Source: Methylocystis rosea SV97
GTDB lineage: Bacteria > Pseudomonadota > Alphaproteobacteria > Rhizobiales > Beijerinckiaceae
DNA: 64,000 bases
NCBI RefSeq assembly: GCF_000372845.1
Contig: NZ_KB889963.1
Span: forward strand, 3,467,631 to 3,531,630
Direction: 5' to 3'
The notes beneath the pieces were generated by a model, which did no database searches, had not been told where the DNA came from, and worked only from the letters and a program-made list of their open reading frames with translations. A program made the translations under genes and the position numbers. Of this stretch, positions 45,932-54,179 are shown one piece after another (the stretch's first letter is position 1; every line of letters begins with the position of its first letter).

Positions 45932-46648
45932 ATGAGAGAACGATCAAACTCCGAGTGGTTATTGGCCCTACGAGCAGGCGATCAGAATCAGGCCGTTGCG
46001 CTGGCTGAGCTGCGTGAGCTCGTGCTCGGTGCGATCATCAAATTTCTCTCGCGAAATGAAACGCCCGGAGGTTCATCGCTCGGCCACGATTTGCATCAAA
46101 CGGCTGAGGACTGCGCCCAGGAGGCCATTATCCTCATCCAGTCGAAAGTCGAACAATTTCGTGGCGAGAGCAAATTTACGACATGGGCCTATTCGATCGC
46201 TGTTCGCGTCACTCTTGGGGAGCTTCGACGACGGCGCTGGCGGAAGGCGGTCGTGAATCGTGCGCGTCTTGGCGAAGATATGCCGGTCTGGCCGACTGAT
46301 GCTGCAGAACCCGAGCGTAGTCTGGAACGGCGACAAGCGTGGGCTTTGTTGGTCCGCCTTATCGAGAACTCTTTGACGCCACTCCAGCGAAAAGCGCTTG
46401 TTGCTCACGCTTTTCAGGGCATGCCGCTTGATCTTGTCGCCGAGTGGCTCGGCGGCAATCGCAATAGCATATACAAGCTTATTCATGATGCACGAAAACG
46501 CCTCAAGGCCGCGCTACTTTCCGAAGGCGTCACGCATCAGGATATCATAGCTACGTTCGACTCGCCCCAGCGCAAAACTTATCTCAGTGATGATGGTAAG
46601 ATTTTGCCGTTTCAGAGCGTCTCAAATACGGTTGAGTCCGGAAGCTAG
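45932..46648 (+). CDS. ECF-like RNA polymerase sigma factor
   Basis: 238 residues. Region 2: DLHQTAEDCAQEAIILIQSK, FRGESKFTTWAYSIAVRVTL (GESKFTTW is the sigma-2 signature); region 4: LTPLQRKALVAHAFQGMPLD, LGGNRNSIYKLIHDARKRLK. The ~35-residue tail is extra. The next gene, 2 bp downstream, encodes a small zinc-motif protein that is probably its anti-sigma. Hemoglobin and reductase genes follow, so this sigma likely answers nitrosative or oxidative stress; the promoter it uses is not identifiable here. Confidence 0.92.
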   Translation: MRERSNSEWLLALRAGDQNQAVALAELRELVLGAIIKFLSRNETPGGSSLGHDLHQTAEDCAQEAIILIQSKVEQFRGESKFTTWAYSIAVRVTLGELRRRRWRKAVVNRARLGEDMPVWPTDAAEPERSLERRQAWALLVRLIENSLTPLQRKALVAHAFQGMPLDLVAEWLGGNRNSIYKLIHDARKRLKAALLSEGVTHQDIIATFDSPQRKTYLSDDGKILPFQSVSNTVESGS

Positions 46649-46650
46649 GA

Positions 46651-46896
46651 ATGAAACAAAAGGAATTTGCCCGCCTGCTCGATACGATCTTCGCCGCCAA
46701 AAGCGGGGAAGAGATGTCGTGTACGGATTATTTCGATAGTCTACCGCGCTACGCCGAGTTGGAAGCCTCCGGCTTGGACGCCGCCGCCACCCTCCCCGAG
46801 GTTCGTCACCACATGCATCAATGTCCCGAATGCGAAGAGGTGTATCTCGGATTGCTGGCGCTTGTGCGCGCCGAAAAGGCGGCCGATCGCGGGTGA
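46651..46896 (+). CDS. Zinc-motif anti-sigma-like protein
   Basis: 81 residues. HHMHQCPECEEVYLGLLALV contains the H-x3-C-x2-C motif of zinc anti-sigma domains, followed by an amphipathic helix. No membrane segment, so it would be a soluble redox-sensing anti-sigma. A Cys in EEMSCTDYF could join the switch. Start 2 bp after the sigma stop implies coupled translation. Partner assignment is inferred from adjacency and motif. Confidence 0.85.
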   Translation: MKQKEFARLLDTIFAAKSGEEMSCTDYFDSLPRYAELEASGLDAAATLPEVRHHMHQCPECEEVYLGLLALVRAEKAADRG

Positions 46897-47113
46897 GCAG
46901 GCGCGCTCGTCCCCGGGCTTATCGATCGAGTCAGCGGCAACAGAACGAATTTCGTCACGCTTTTCTTATATGATTGAATTTCCTGCGGGAGGCATTTCTC
47001 CGAGCAAAAAAATCTCGCCGGTCGAGGTAAGATTCTCCACGCCGCGGCGTCTAACAGACGTCCGAGCCGAAAAAGTTGGCTCGCTAAGGTCGGCAACAGG
47101 GAGAACGCAAGGC

Positions 47114-47479
47114 ATGCCAAATCTCTACGAGCGCCTCGGGGGCGAGAACGCCGTTAATGCCGCAGTTGAGCTTTTTTATCGCAAGGTTCTCGCGGACGGT
47201 CGCATCGCGCAGTTTTTTGATGGCGTCGACATCGATCAGCAAATCGCCAAACAGAAATCATTCTTGACCATGGCGTTTGGGGGTCCAAATAATTACACGG
47301 GAGCCGACATGCGCAACGCGCACAAGCGTCTCGTTGCCAAGGGCCTCAACGATTCCCATGTTGACGCGGTAATCGAAAATCTGAACTACACGCTCCGTGA
47401 CCTTGGCGTGCCAGAAAAAGAGGTTAAGGAAGTCGCGGCGATTGCAAATTCCGTTCGTGATGACGTATTGAACCGTTGA
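47114..47479 (+). CDS. Group I truncated hemoglobin
   Basis: 121 residues: MPNLYERLGGENAVNAAVEL (helix A with GG), FYRKVLADGRIAQFF (B10 Tyr in FY), MAFGGPNNYTGADMRNAHKR (proximal His F8 in AHKRL), and an intact helix H. TrHb I proteins bind O2 and NO and can carry out NO dioxygenation when reduced. A ferredoxin-type reductase begins 4 bp after the stop and is the natural electron donor. The sigma and anti-sigma pair lies upstream. Start chosen at the conserved MPNLYERLGG; ribosome site GGGAGAACG. Confidence 0.95.
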   Translation: MPNLYERLGGENAVNAAVELFYRKVLADGRIAQFFDGVDIDQQIAKQKSFLTMAFGGPNNYTGADMRNAHKRLVAKGLNDSHVDAVIENLNYTLRDLGVPEKEVKEVAAIANSVRDDVLNR

Positions 47480-47483
47480 TCCG

Positions 47484-48431
47484 ATGCTGCAGTTCGAGGA
47501 TCGTTCGGTCGAACTCAGGCTAGGTGAAACAGTGCTTGAAGCGCTGGAGCGCGCCGGCATCGACGCGCCTTCGTCGTGCCGGTCCGGCAATTGTCAGACT
47601 TGTCTGCATCGCGTGGTCGAAGGCGTTCCTCCGCCAGAGTCTCAAGTTGGATTGACAAAGGGTCAGAAGGCGCTCGGCTTTTTTCTGCCCTGTGTCTGTT
47701 TGCCGACGTCGCCGCTGAGGATTACGCGGCCGGATGACGTCGGAGCGCGTCGGGATGCGGTTATTCGAGCGATTGATCCGCTCGCGCCGGATGTGATCCG
47801 ACTGCGTGTCGATGCAGATGATTTTGCGTATCGGCCAGGTCAGTTCCTCGAACTTGTCGCGGATGGCGATTTAAGACGTCATTACTCGCTCGCGAGCCAT
47901 CCCGAGGACGATCCATTTCTCGAGATGCATATCCGACTGCATGAAAATGGCCGAATGAGCCGACGGCTTGGAGAATTCAAGCCGGGCGACCGCTTGCATG
48001 TCGCGGGTCCGTCCGGGACATGCTTTTACGAAGGTGTTCATCAGGATCAGCGCCTGCTGCTGATCGGCGCCGGGACGGGTCTCGCGCCACTCTATGGCGT
48101 GTTGCGAGACGCTCTGAAGCGGGGCCATCTCGGTCCAATCCGTCTTTACCATGGCGCACGCAGCCGTGATGGTCTCTATCTTGATGAAGAGCTGAAAGCG
48201 CTGAGCCGGACGCGGGCGCATGTCGACTACCGACCATGCCTGCTTGATCCAGATGCTCCGGCTGGAGGAGACGTTGCGGCGACAGCCCTGCACGGTGAGC
48301 AAGACGTCAAGGACAGCGCAATTTTTCTGTGTGGCGGCGAAAATCTGGTGAAACGGTTGAAGCGTGATTTCTTCATGCGCGGAGTCAGCATGAAAAACAT
48401 CAGATCGGATGCGTTCACGCCGTCGGGGTAA
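47484..48431 (+). CDS. 2Fe-2S ferredoxin-FAD-NAD(P)H reductase (MmoC-like layout)
   Basis: 315 residues. Plant-type ferredoxin domain (1-~85: SCRSGNCQTC with C-x4-C-x2-C, last Cys in FFLPCVC), then the FAD domain (RRHYSLAS) and NAD domain (GAGTGLAPLYG, IFLCGGENLVKRLK). The layout equals oxygenase reductases such as MmoC and BenC. Here it follows a truncated hemoglobin, not a hydroxylase, so the pair may act as a two-protein version of flavohemoglobin: NAD(P)H to FAD to 2Fe-2S to haem. No mmo genes are near. Last gene of the operon. Confidence 0.93.
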   Translation: MLQFEDRSVELRLGETVLEALERAGIDAPSSCRSGNCQTCLHRVVEGVPPPESQVGLTKGQKALGFFLPCVCLPTSPLRITRPDDVGARRDAVIRAIDPLAPDVIRLRVDADDFAYRPGQFLELVADGDLRRHYSLASHPEDDPFLEMHIRLHENGRMSRRLGEFKPGDRLHVAGPSGTCFYEGVHQDQRLLLIGAGTGLAPLYGVLRDALKRGHLGPIRLYHGARSRDGLYLDEELKALSRTRAHVDYRPCLLDPDAPAGGDVAATALHGEQDVKDSAIFLCGGENLVKRLKRDFFMRGVSMKNIRSDAFTPSG

Positions 48432-48514
48432 CGTTTGGCGGATCGGTATGGGGCGAAGTCGCAGCTTCAGGATTGACGTATCCGTGACGCCGCGCGCAGG
48501 TTAGCAAGAGTGGA

Positions 48515-48724
48515 GGCTTTGTCACGTTGTCGAACGAAAGACGCGAATGATCTCGTTGACGATCTTGTTTATGCTGCAGCAGTGGCCGAACGCCATGTGT
48601 CCATGGCCGAGGCTCGAAAAGCTCGGTGCGTCCTTGCTGAAATGAGATGGCGTTGAACGTTGAACGTGTTGTGGGCTGCTGCGTGAAAGGAGAGAAAACT
48701 TTGTGCTGAACCAACGCTCTTGAA
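48515..48724 (-). mobile_element. Inverted remnant of IS6 right end
   Basis: About 210 bp. The terminal repeat GGCTTTGTCACGTTGTCGAA is followed by the reverse complement of the IS6 transposase 3' end (as at 49325-49532). It stops exactly where the full IS6 copy at 48725 starts, so the two elements abut with opposite orientation. Confidence 0.85.
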
Positions 48725-49532
48725 GGCTTTGTCACATTGTTCGGGGCTTGCGATCTCTTGGTCCTACCGATAGCCATTGACCATGGCGAAGATAAATTAC
48801 AGCGGCTACCGCTTTCCTCCCGAGATCATCCAACAGGCGATTTGGCTGTATCTTCGGTTCTCCCTGAGCTTCCGCGACGTGGAAGATCTGTTGGCGGAAC
48901 GTGGCGTCATGGTGTCCTATGAGACCGTGAGACGATGGGTCATTCACTTTGGACCCAAAATCGCGGCCGATCTTCGCAAACGCCGACCGAAGCCGCACAC
49001 GACATGGCATCTGGATGAAGTCTATCTGAAGATCGATGGCCGGCTGGTCTATCTATGGCGGGCCGTCGATAGCGAAGGAGAGGTTCTGGATGTCTTGGTC
49101 CAGACCAGGCGGAATAAGGCCGCAGCGCTTAAATTAATGCGCAAGCTCCTGAAGAAATATGGCTTCCTGCCGGAGAATCTGGTGACCGACGATCTGCGAT
49201 CTTACCACGCCGCGGCGCGTGATCTTGGGATCGGGCATCGGCATCGCACCGGCCGATGGCGAAACAATCGGGCGGAGAATTCGCATCAACCAACCCGACG
49301 ACGAGAACGCAAGATGCAAGGTTTCAGGAGCGTCGGTTCAGCGCAAAGATTTCTCTCCTTTCACGCAGCAGCCCACAACACGTTCAACGTTCAACGCCAT
49401 CTCATTTCAGCAAGGACGCACCGAGCTTTTCGAGCCTCGGCCATGGACACATGGCGTGCGGCCACTGCAACAGCATGAGCACGATTATCAACGAGATCAT
49501 TCGCGTCTATCGTTCGACAACGTGACAAAGCC
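48725..49532 (+). mobile_element. IS6 family element (intact copy)
   Basis: 808 bp, GGCTTTGTCACATTGT to ACAACGTGACAAAGCC, one intact transposase gene. Nearly identical to 39565-40367. No target duplication was found; together with the abutting inverted remnant this fits IS6-style replicative cointegrate activity. Confidence 0.92.
48783..49478 (+). CDS. IS6 family transposase
   Basis: 231 residues from MAKINYSGYRFPPEIIQQAI. N-terminal helix-turn-helix (FRDVEDLLAERGVMVSYETV), then DDE: HLDEVYLKIDGRLVYLW, LVTDDLRSYHAAARDLG, NNRAENSHQPTRRRERKMQG, and full C-terminus SFHAAAHNTFNVQRHLISAR. The only IS6 transposase in the window without a frame break, so it could act on the other copies. Confidence 0.95.
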   Translation: MAKINYSGYRFPPEIIQQAIWLYLRFSLSFRDVEDLLAERGVMVSYETVRRWVIHFGPKIAADLRKRRPKPHTTWHLDEVYLKIDGRLVYLWRAVDSEGEVLDVLVQTRRNKAAALKLMRKLLKKYGFLPENLVTDDLRSYHAAARDLGIGHRHRTGRWRNNRAENSHQPTRRRERKMQGFRSVGSAQRFLSFHAAAHNTFNVQRHLISARTHRAFRASAMDTWRAATATA

Positions 49533-49755
49533 AACTGAACCGTTACGTCAATGGTCGCGGTCCTCGGCGCGGGCTCGTCAATCGGCTCCTCGTGCGCCGA
49601 GCGGAGCTGAGGAGAGCAGCTTCATGAAGCCGTTTTTCCGCTGCGACCATTGACCTTTCATCTCCTGGAGCCAGATGAGGCTTATCTGAAACTGGGCGAG
49701 CGCAGCAAGCGGCTTGAGATGGGCGAAGGCGCTCGTAAAAGATGGAGGAGCGGCT

Positions 49756-49956
49756 ATGACTGATCAAAGGCCTTCTGGTCAAAGGCCCTCTGGCGAAAAA
49801 GATTGGGAAGTCACGCCCAACACTTACATCTTCGCCGGCGTCGGCGCAGTCATTTTGGGTGGCCTCGCCTATGCAGCTCTCGGCGGCATTCCGAACACCA
49901 TCGCGGCAGCCGTAGTTGGTGGATTGGCGGGTGGCTCCTTGGGGCTCTTCTTCTAG
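49756..49956 (+). CDS. Small membrane protein with glycine-rich helix
   Basis: 66 residues from MTDQRPSGQRPSGEKDWEVT, preceded by a strong ribosome site (GGAGGAG). A duplicated QRPSG at the N-terminus is followed by one or two hydrophobic segments, YIFAGVGAVILGGLAYAAL and IAAAVVGGLAGGSLGLFF, with glycine-zipper spacing. Inner-membrane or surface-layer glycine-zipper role is a guess. Family not recognised. Confidence 0.7.
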   Translation: MTDQRPSGQRPSGEKDWEVTPNTYIFAGVGAVILGGLAYAALGGIPNTIAAAVVGGLAGGSLGLFF

Positions 49957-50791
49957 TGGACTGACGCGGAGATCGATGCTCCGCGTCAGAACAGCCATGC
50001 ATCCGGATAAGACACCAATCGAGAGAGCGCCTGTCGGCAAGCGGGCGACGAGCGTGCGGCAGCGACGTTTTCTGGGGAAATTCACCGAGGTGGGTAATTA
50101 GTCCGGACATAATGATCTGCTTGGTTGCGGCGCTCCGCGCGACGAGCTTCACTGGCCTTTCAACGTGGTGCAAACCACGGATGCGATATTGCTGCTTCAC
50201 GACAGGCGCCAACGAAACGCTTCGTTGCCGCCTGGACGAAGCGGTGGTGCAAACCACGGTGTTCTCGAAAGCCTCGGTTCGCCCTTTCTACAGGCATGCG
50301 CGTGACAGCAGTAACGAGCGCAGGCGCGCCGACAACATGGCGCTTCTGTTACCGTGCCGGATGCAGAGAGAGCGGCGGCCACTGCCTGAGACTTTGATCG
50401 CCGCGATACTCCCCGTCGATAGGCGCCACACTAAAACAAAAAAGCTGCCAGCGTCCGCCAGCGTCGTAAATGCGGAGGTTCTCGAACGCGACCGACGTCG
50501 CAACTCTTCCGCTACCGCTGGCTCCGTCTCAAGCCGCTTGATCGGCCACGACATCGCAGCCCTCCATCATGCAATCAATTGCAAACCAATAATAGTCGAT
50601 ATTTAAGAGACAGGACGCTAGATTAAGGAATTTACACTGCGCTGAATTGCGGTGACGCCATAGAACAGGCTCCCATCCTTCGTTGGCCTCCTCTCGGGCT
50701 GCAACATCTCGAAAGATCTTAAAGGCGCAGGCTCAAACTCCAGACCTGAGTTCGCGATGGCGCGTTCTGCACCGTTTTTGGCAGAACTGGC
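49957..50791. other. Region without a supported gene
   Basis: About 830 bp. Open frames on both strands read as noise. The one structure is a 16-bp direct repeat, GTGGTGCAAACCACGG, at 50166-50181 and 50244-50259, itself a short palindrome (GTGGT/ACCAC), which might be a paired operator. Confidence 0.45.
50166..50259. repeat. Paired 16-bp palindromic repeats
   Basis: GTGGTGCAAACCACGG occurs twice, start-to-start distance 78 bp. Each copy has GTGGT-gcaa-ACCAC dyad symmetry. Candidate regulator binding sites; no regulated gene is certain. Confidence 0.5.
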
Positions 50792-51124
50792 GTGCTGCGC
50801 CGAAAGTCGTTGAAACACAGGATCGCGTCACCCCAGTTCCCATCTTTCATCTGCGGAGGCTGCGATGGTCAAAGCGTCACAACAACACGCCAGAAGCCAG
50901 TGGATCAATGTCGACGCCTTGTATGCGGCGGGGTCGTCTGGGCATGCGCCTATTACGTCGCAAGCGATGCGATCGCCGATGAATCGGCGGGCGCAGGCGG
51001 CAACAGCTTTCTCCTCGCTTCCAGTCTCGCGACGGCGGGATTGATTACAGCTTTTTCCCTCAGAGAGTTTTTTGTCGCCTACAAGCGCTTGGGCGCCAAC
51101 GAGGCGCGCAACCGGCGGGAGTAA
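50792..51124 (+). CDS. Small membrane protein, N-terminus uncertain
   Basis: The last ~65 residues look real: VWACAYYVASDAIADESAGA, then SFLLASSLATAGLITAFSLR with one hydrophobic segment and a charged end FFVAYKRLGANEARNRRE. The N-terminal part of this frame is noise, while a WINVDALYAA stretch lies in a second frame from 50864, so a frameshift is possible. It ends 4 bp before the ABM monooxygenase gene, suggesting cotranscription. Confidence 0.4.
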   Translation: MLRRKSLKHRIASPQFPSFICGGCDGQSVTTTRQKPVDQCRRLVCGGVVWACAYYVASDAIADESAGAGGNSFLLASSLATAGLITAFSLREFFVAYKRLGANEARNRRE

Positions 51125-51128
51125 GGCG

Positions 51129-51452
51129 ATGACCAAGGTTGGATTGTTTGTGACGCTCGAGGCGCAACCCGGAAAAGAAATGCAGCTCGCGCAGTTTCTC
51201 ATCAGCGCTTTAGAATTGGTCGAGGCCGAGCCCGACACGACCGCATGGTTTGCGGTTCGCACGGGGCCCTCGACCTTCGCCATTTTTGACGTTTTTCCCG
51301 ACGAAAAGGGCCGCGCGGCGCATCTTTCCGGCGAAGTCGCGAAATCGCTGATGGCGAAAGCGCCGGAACTTCTTGCCAAACCGCCGTCGATCGAGAAGAT
51401 AGACGTTCTCGCCGATAAAATCCCGGCCGCCCCTGAACTCGTCCGCGGGTGA
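51129..51452 (+). CDS. ABM-family quinol monooxygenase-like protein
   Basis: 107 residues from MTKVGLFVTLEAQPGKEMQL. The dimeric ferredoxin-like ABM fold is evident: VTLEAQPGKE, ALELVEAEPDTTAWFAVRTG, PSTFAIFDVFPDEKGRAAHL, then a helix LSGEVAKSLMAKAPELL. Such proteins act as cofactor-free monooxygenases or sensors of quinones and related compounds. A GlxA-type regulator follows 57 bp downstream on the same strand and may control it. Intact. Confidence 0.9.
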   Translation: MTKVGLFVTLEAQPGKEMQLAQFLISALELVEAEPDTTAWFAVRTGPSTFAIFDVFPDEKGRAAHLSGEVAKSLMAKAPELLAKPPSIEKIDVLADKIPAAPELVRG

Positions 51453-51509
51453 CTGCCGCTGAGGAGGGACGGGCCGCTGGCTCAGCTTCGGGCTGCAACG
51501 GGCTCGACC

Positions 51510-52499
51510 ATGGAAGTTATCGTCCTCGGTTATGACGGTTGCCTTGGCGCCGGTTTGATCGGCGCCGTGGACATGCTGAAGCTAGCTTGGCTAACGATTT
51601 CCAAGGACGAAAATCGCGAGCCGATCAGCGTCTCCACGGTGAGTTTCGATGGACAGCCAATTCAGGACAGCAGCGGTCGTCTGCTCATCGTAGACGGGAG
51701 CATCACCGCCGGTACTGCGAGCGCCGTCATTGTTCCAGGCTACCTTTGTGACGACGGCGATCGCTTTCTCGGCGAAGCGTCGATCGCGGCGGCGGCTGCT
51801 TGGTTGCGGCGCCAACATGCGCTCGGCGCATTGATATGCGGCTCATGCAGCGGCGTTTTTTTGCTTGGCGAAGCGGGCCTGCTCGATGGCCGACGCTGCA
51901 CGACGACTTGGTGGCGACACGACGAGCTGAGGGACCGCTATCCACGCGCGGACGCCCAATGGGGCGCTGCGCTGCTTGAGGACAGACGCGTCGTCACGGC
52001 TGGCGGCCCTCTGTCGTGGATAGATCTTTGTCTACATGTGATACGAGCGCTGTACGGCGCCTCCGCCGCCAAGATCGCCGCCGACTTCACGGTCGTCGAC
52101 ACTGTTCCGTCAACGCAATCTAACTATGTTCCACTCGGTCATCTGGCCGCGTCGGACCCGTTTCTACTGAAGGCTGAACACATTATTCGGCAGGCGGGAG
52201 ACGCTCCGTTGACCGTGCTAGGCCTCGCGCGTGGGCTCGGCACTTCGGTTCGAACATTGCACCGCCATCTCCAGCACGCGTCAGGCGAGACGCCAAAGCG
52301 ATTCATCGAACGCGTTCGCTTTGAAGCCGCAAGAACCCTGCTCGAAACGACGACGCACTCCGTAAAGAGACTGGCGGCGAGCGCTGGCTACGCTGACGAA
52401 GCAAGTTTTCGCCGCGCGTTCTCGCGATATTCCGGAATGACGCCTGGCGCTTACCGGAGATGGGCCCACGCGCGCAAAAATAGTTGGCGGCTCACGTAA
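51510..52499 (+). CDS. GlxA-type AraC family regulator
   Basis: 329 residues. An N-terminal DJ-1/PfpI-like domain (EVIVLGYDGCLGAGLIGAVD, GALICGSCSGVFLLGEAGLL with the nucleophile-elbow Cys, CTTTWWRHDEL) is followed by a C-terminal AraC double helix-turn-helix (LTVLGLARGLGTSVRTLHRH, KRLAASAGYADEASFRRAFS, RYSGMTPGAYRRW). Typical DNA-binding transcription activators of this class regulate catabolic or stress genes. Position after the ABM gene suggests local control. Function of the DJ-1 domain as effector sensor is inferred. Confidence 0.94.
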   Translation: MEVIVLGYDGCLGAGLIGAVDMLKLAWLTISKDENREPISVSTVSFDGQPIQDSSGRLLIVDGSITAGTASAVIVPGYLCDDGDRFLGEASIAAAAAWLRRQHALGALICGSCSGVFLLGEAGLLDGRRCTTTWWRHDELRDRYPRADAQWGAALLEDRRVVTAGGPLSWIDLCLHVIRALYGASAAKIAADFTVVDTVPSTQSNYVPLGHLAASDPFLLKAEHIIRQAGDAPLTVLGLARGLGTSVRTLHRHLQHASGETPKRFIERVRFEAARTLLETTTHSVKRLAASAGYADEASFRRAFSRYSGMTPGAYRRWAHARKNSWRLT

Positions 52500-52693
52500 G
52501 CGCTGGGGCGCCATCGCGACAAAGCTCCAGCCTTTCTTCCCAGGTCGTTGCCTCATGTGCAACAGCGTTGTCGCTGTCCGATATTGCCCGACTAATGTCT
52601 AGTCCGGCGCGCTGCAAAGCGCTGCTTTGCTCGCAATCCTGAAGGCCGCCGAAAAATTATCGTCGTTTTTCGGTCGAACTGAAGGAGAGAAAA
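52500..52693. other. Upstream region of pmoC fragment
   Basis: 194 bp with no gene. It ends in a good ribosome site (GAAGGAGAG) in front of the pmoC start, so the native 5' end of a pmoC gene appears preserved. No promoter was assigned. Confidence 0.35.
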
Positions 52694-52985
52694 ATGAGCG
52701 AAACTACGCAATCGGCGGTAGGCGCCATAGAGCGCGCCGAACCAATCGTAGATTTGAGAGGGATGTGGATCGGCTTGGCCGTTCTGAACGGGTTCTATCT
52801 GGTCGTCCGGATTTACGAGCAGGTTTTTGGCTGGCGCGCCGGCCTTGATTCGTTCGCTCCGGAGTTCCAGACGTATTGGATGTCGATCCTTTGGACCGAG
52901 ATTCCGCTTGAGCTGATCTCCGGCATTGGCCTTGCGGGCTTTCTTTGGAAGACGCGCACGCGCGACTTCTCGAACCTCCTGGCGA
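52694..52985 (+). pseudogene. pmoC: Particulate methane monooxygenase subunit C, N-terminal fragment
   Basis: Residues 1-~95: VDLRGMWIGLAVLNGFYLVV, RIYEQVFGWRAGLDSFAPEF, QTYWMSILWTEIPLELISGI and GLAGFLWKTRTRDF are near-canonical PmoC, which is an integral membrane subunit with a copper site. The homology stops at the LWKTR loop; the remainder (four or so membrane helices and the Asp/His/His metal site) is absent, replaced by repeats typical of an IS end. The open frame runs on as noise to 53323. pmoA and pmoB are not here, so it was a lone pmoC or a relocated operon piece. Confidence 0.88.
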
Positions 52986-53030
52986 CCTCACCAGGCCAAC
53001 GGCGGCGACCGCCACTGCACGAAATCACCC

Positions 53031-53141
53031 GGGCGGGATCATTCCGTTGCAGGGGGGCGGGATCATCTCGGAATCGGGGGCGCCATCATTCCGTAATGGG
53101 TGGGCGCCTTCATCTCGTTTTAGGGGGCGCCATCAATCGGA
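53031..53141. repeat. Terminal repeats of an IS21-like element
   Basis: Four imperfect ~18-bp direct repeats, GGGCGGGATCATTCCG (53031), GGGCGGGATCATCTCGG (~53054), GGGGGCGCCATCATTCCG (~53076) and GGGGGCGCCATCAATCGG (~53123). Such arrays mark the ends of some IS21 elements (transposase sites). No transposase gene remains beside them. Confidence 0.6.
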
Positions 53142-53456
53142 ATCAGCATCCTATCTCATTCAGTCCGGCGCTCTTGGCGGGCGTTTCGCGAGCGATCGCC
53201 AATCCCGCCATCCTCAAGGCTGTTCGGGATGACACGATCCTACGCGGAAGAAGGGCATTCAAGCGCCTGTGCGAGACAGCCCGTCTCGAAGCTCAAGGCG
53301 TGAAGGAAAGCCATCAAATGTGAGAACATCGGCCGCCATATTCTCACTTTTGACGGCTTTTCCGATTCGGATTCGGATATTCTCAAGCCAAGATGGTTCC
53401 CGACATTCGGTCTCACATTGGACTGTAGAAGCAAAAAGACTTCACGGAGGTTTATC
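53142..53456. other. Region between IS repeats and periplasmic gene
   Basis: 315 bp with no gene. It holds an inverted pair TGTGAGAA / TTCTCAC (~53320-53350) and TCTCA-containing repeats, possibly further IS-end sequence or an operator of the gene at 53457. Confidence 0.35.
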
Positions 53457-54133
53457 ATGAAAATATATACAGCCCCTATAACGGCGGCAACGATGGCGAT
53501 TGTCGGTTCGACCGCGCTGGCGCAACAAGCGCCTATGACTCATCCCAGCACAATGGCCGCCGGCATGCATGACGCGAAAGCAGATAGGGCCACCGCTGTG
53601 AGGATGGCAATGCGGAAGCTGTGGGAAGATCACATCACTTATACCCGCGGTTACATTGTCAGCGCCCTGGCCGATCTTCCAGACACCAGTGCCGTCGCTA
53701 CGCGACTCCTCAAGAATCAGGATGACATCGGCAACGCCATCAAGCCATACTATGGAGAGAATGCAGGAGAGAAATTGTCTGCTCTCTTGCGAGACCACAT
53801 TCTTATTGCGACGGAAGTCGTCAATGCCGCCAAGAACGGCGATAAGTCGGGGCTAAAGGAAGCTCAGCAGAAGTGGACGGACAACGGTAAGGACATCGCA
53901 GCATTCTTGAGCGGCGCAAACCCAGACTGGTCTAAAAGAGATTTGGAAGAGATGCTGCAAAAGCATCTAGACTTGACGGCGGCCGAGGCGGTCGGCCGAC
54001 TCAACAAGGATTGGACGGCTGACATCAAGGCATATGATGACGGTCACGTCTCATGCTGAAATTCGCCGACATGCTCACCGACGGGATCGCCAAGCAATTC
54101 CCCGACAAGTTCAAGAACGAACCAGTCCTGTAG
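53457..54133 (+). pseudogene. Secreted helical protein, frameshifted at the end
   Basis: Start MKIYTAPITAATMAIVGSTA with signal peptide ending LAQ. Mature body is helical: LWEDHITYTRGYIVSALADL, TRLLKNQDDIGNAIKPYYGE, LLRDHILIATEVVNAAKNGD, DLEEMLQKHLDLTAAEAVGR. The frame ends DDGHVSC at 54059, but a second frame continues LMLKFADMLTDGIAKQFPDK to 54133, which looks like the native end; one indel at ~54047 explains it. Periplasmic four-helix protein of unknown function. The truncated form may still fold, losing ~25 residues. Confidence 0.75.
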
Positions 54134-54154
54134 CACTTTAATCGTTCGGACTTT

Positions 54155-54179
54155 CCCTCTCCCGCCTATCGGGAGAGGG
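54155..54179 (+). terminator. 10-bp hairpin after secreted protein
   Basis: CCCTCTCCCG-cctat-CGGGAGAGGG directly downstream of the restored frame end at 54133, with a short T stretch. Probable terminator; similar hairpins also occur as intergenic repeats. Confidence 0.5.

Noticed and set aside
47484..48431. Calling the reductase mmoC (soluble methane monooxygenase reductase)
   Set aside because: Domain layout is the same, but mmoXYBZ are absent and the gene follows a truncated hemoglobin, so the symbol is not justified.
49543..50085. 180-codon minus-strand frame
   Set aside because: Antisense to the small membrane protein with a strong ribosome site, and low-complexity.
52985..53323. Extension of the PmoC reading frame
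   Set aside because: Residues after LWKTR lose all PmoC resemblance and overlap IS-type repeats.
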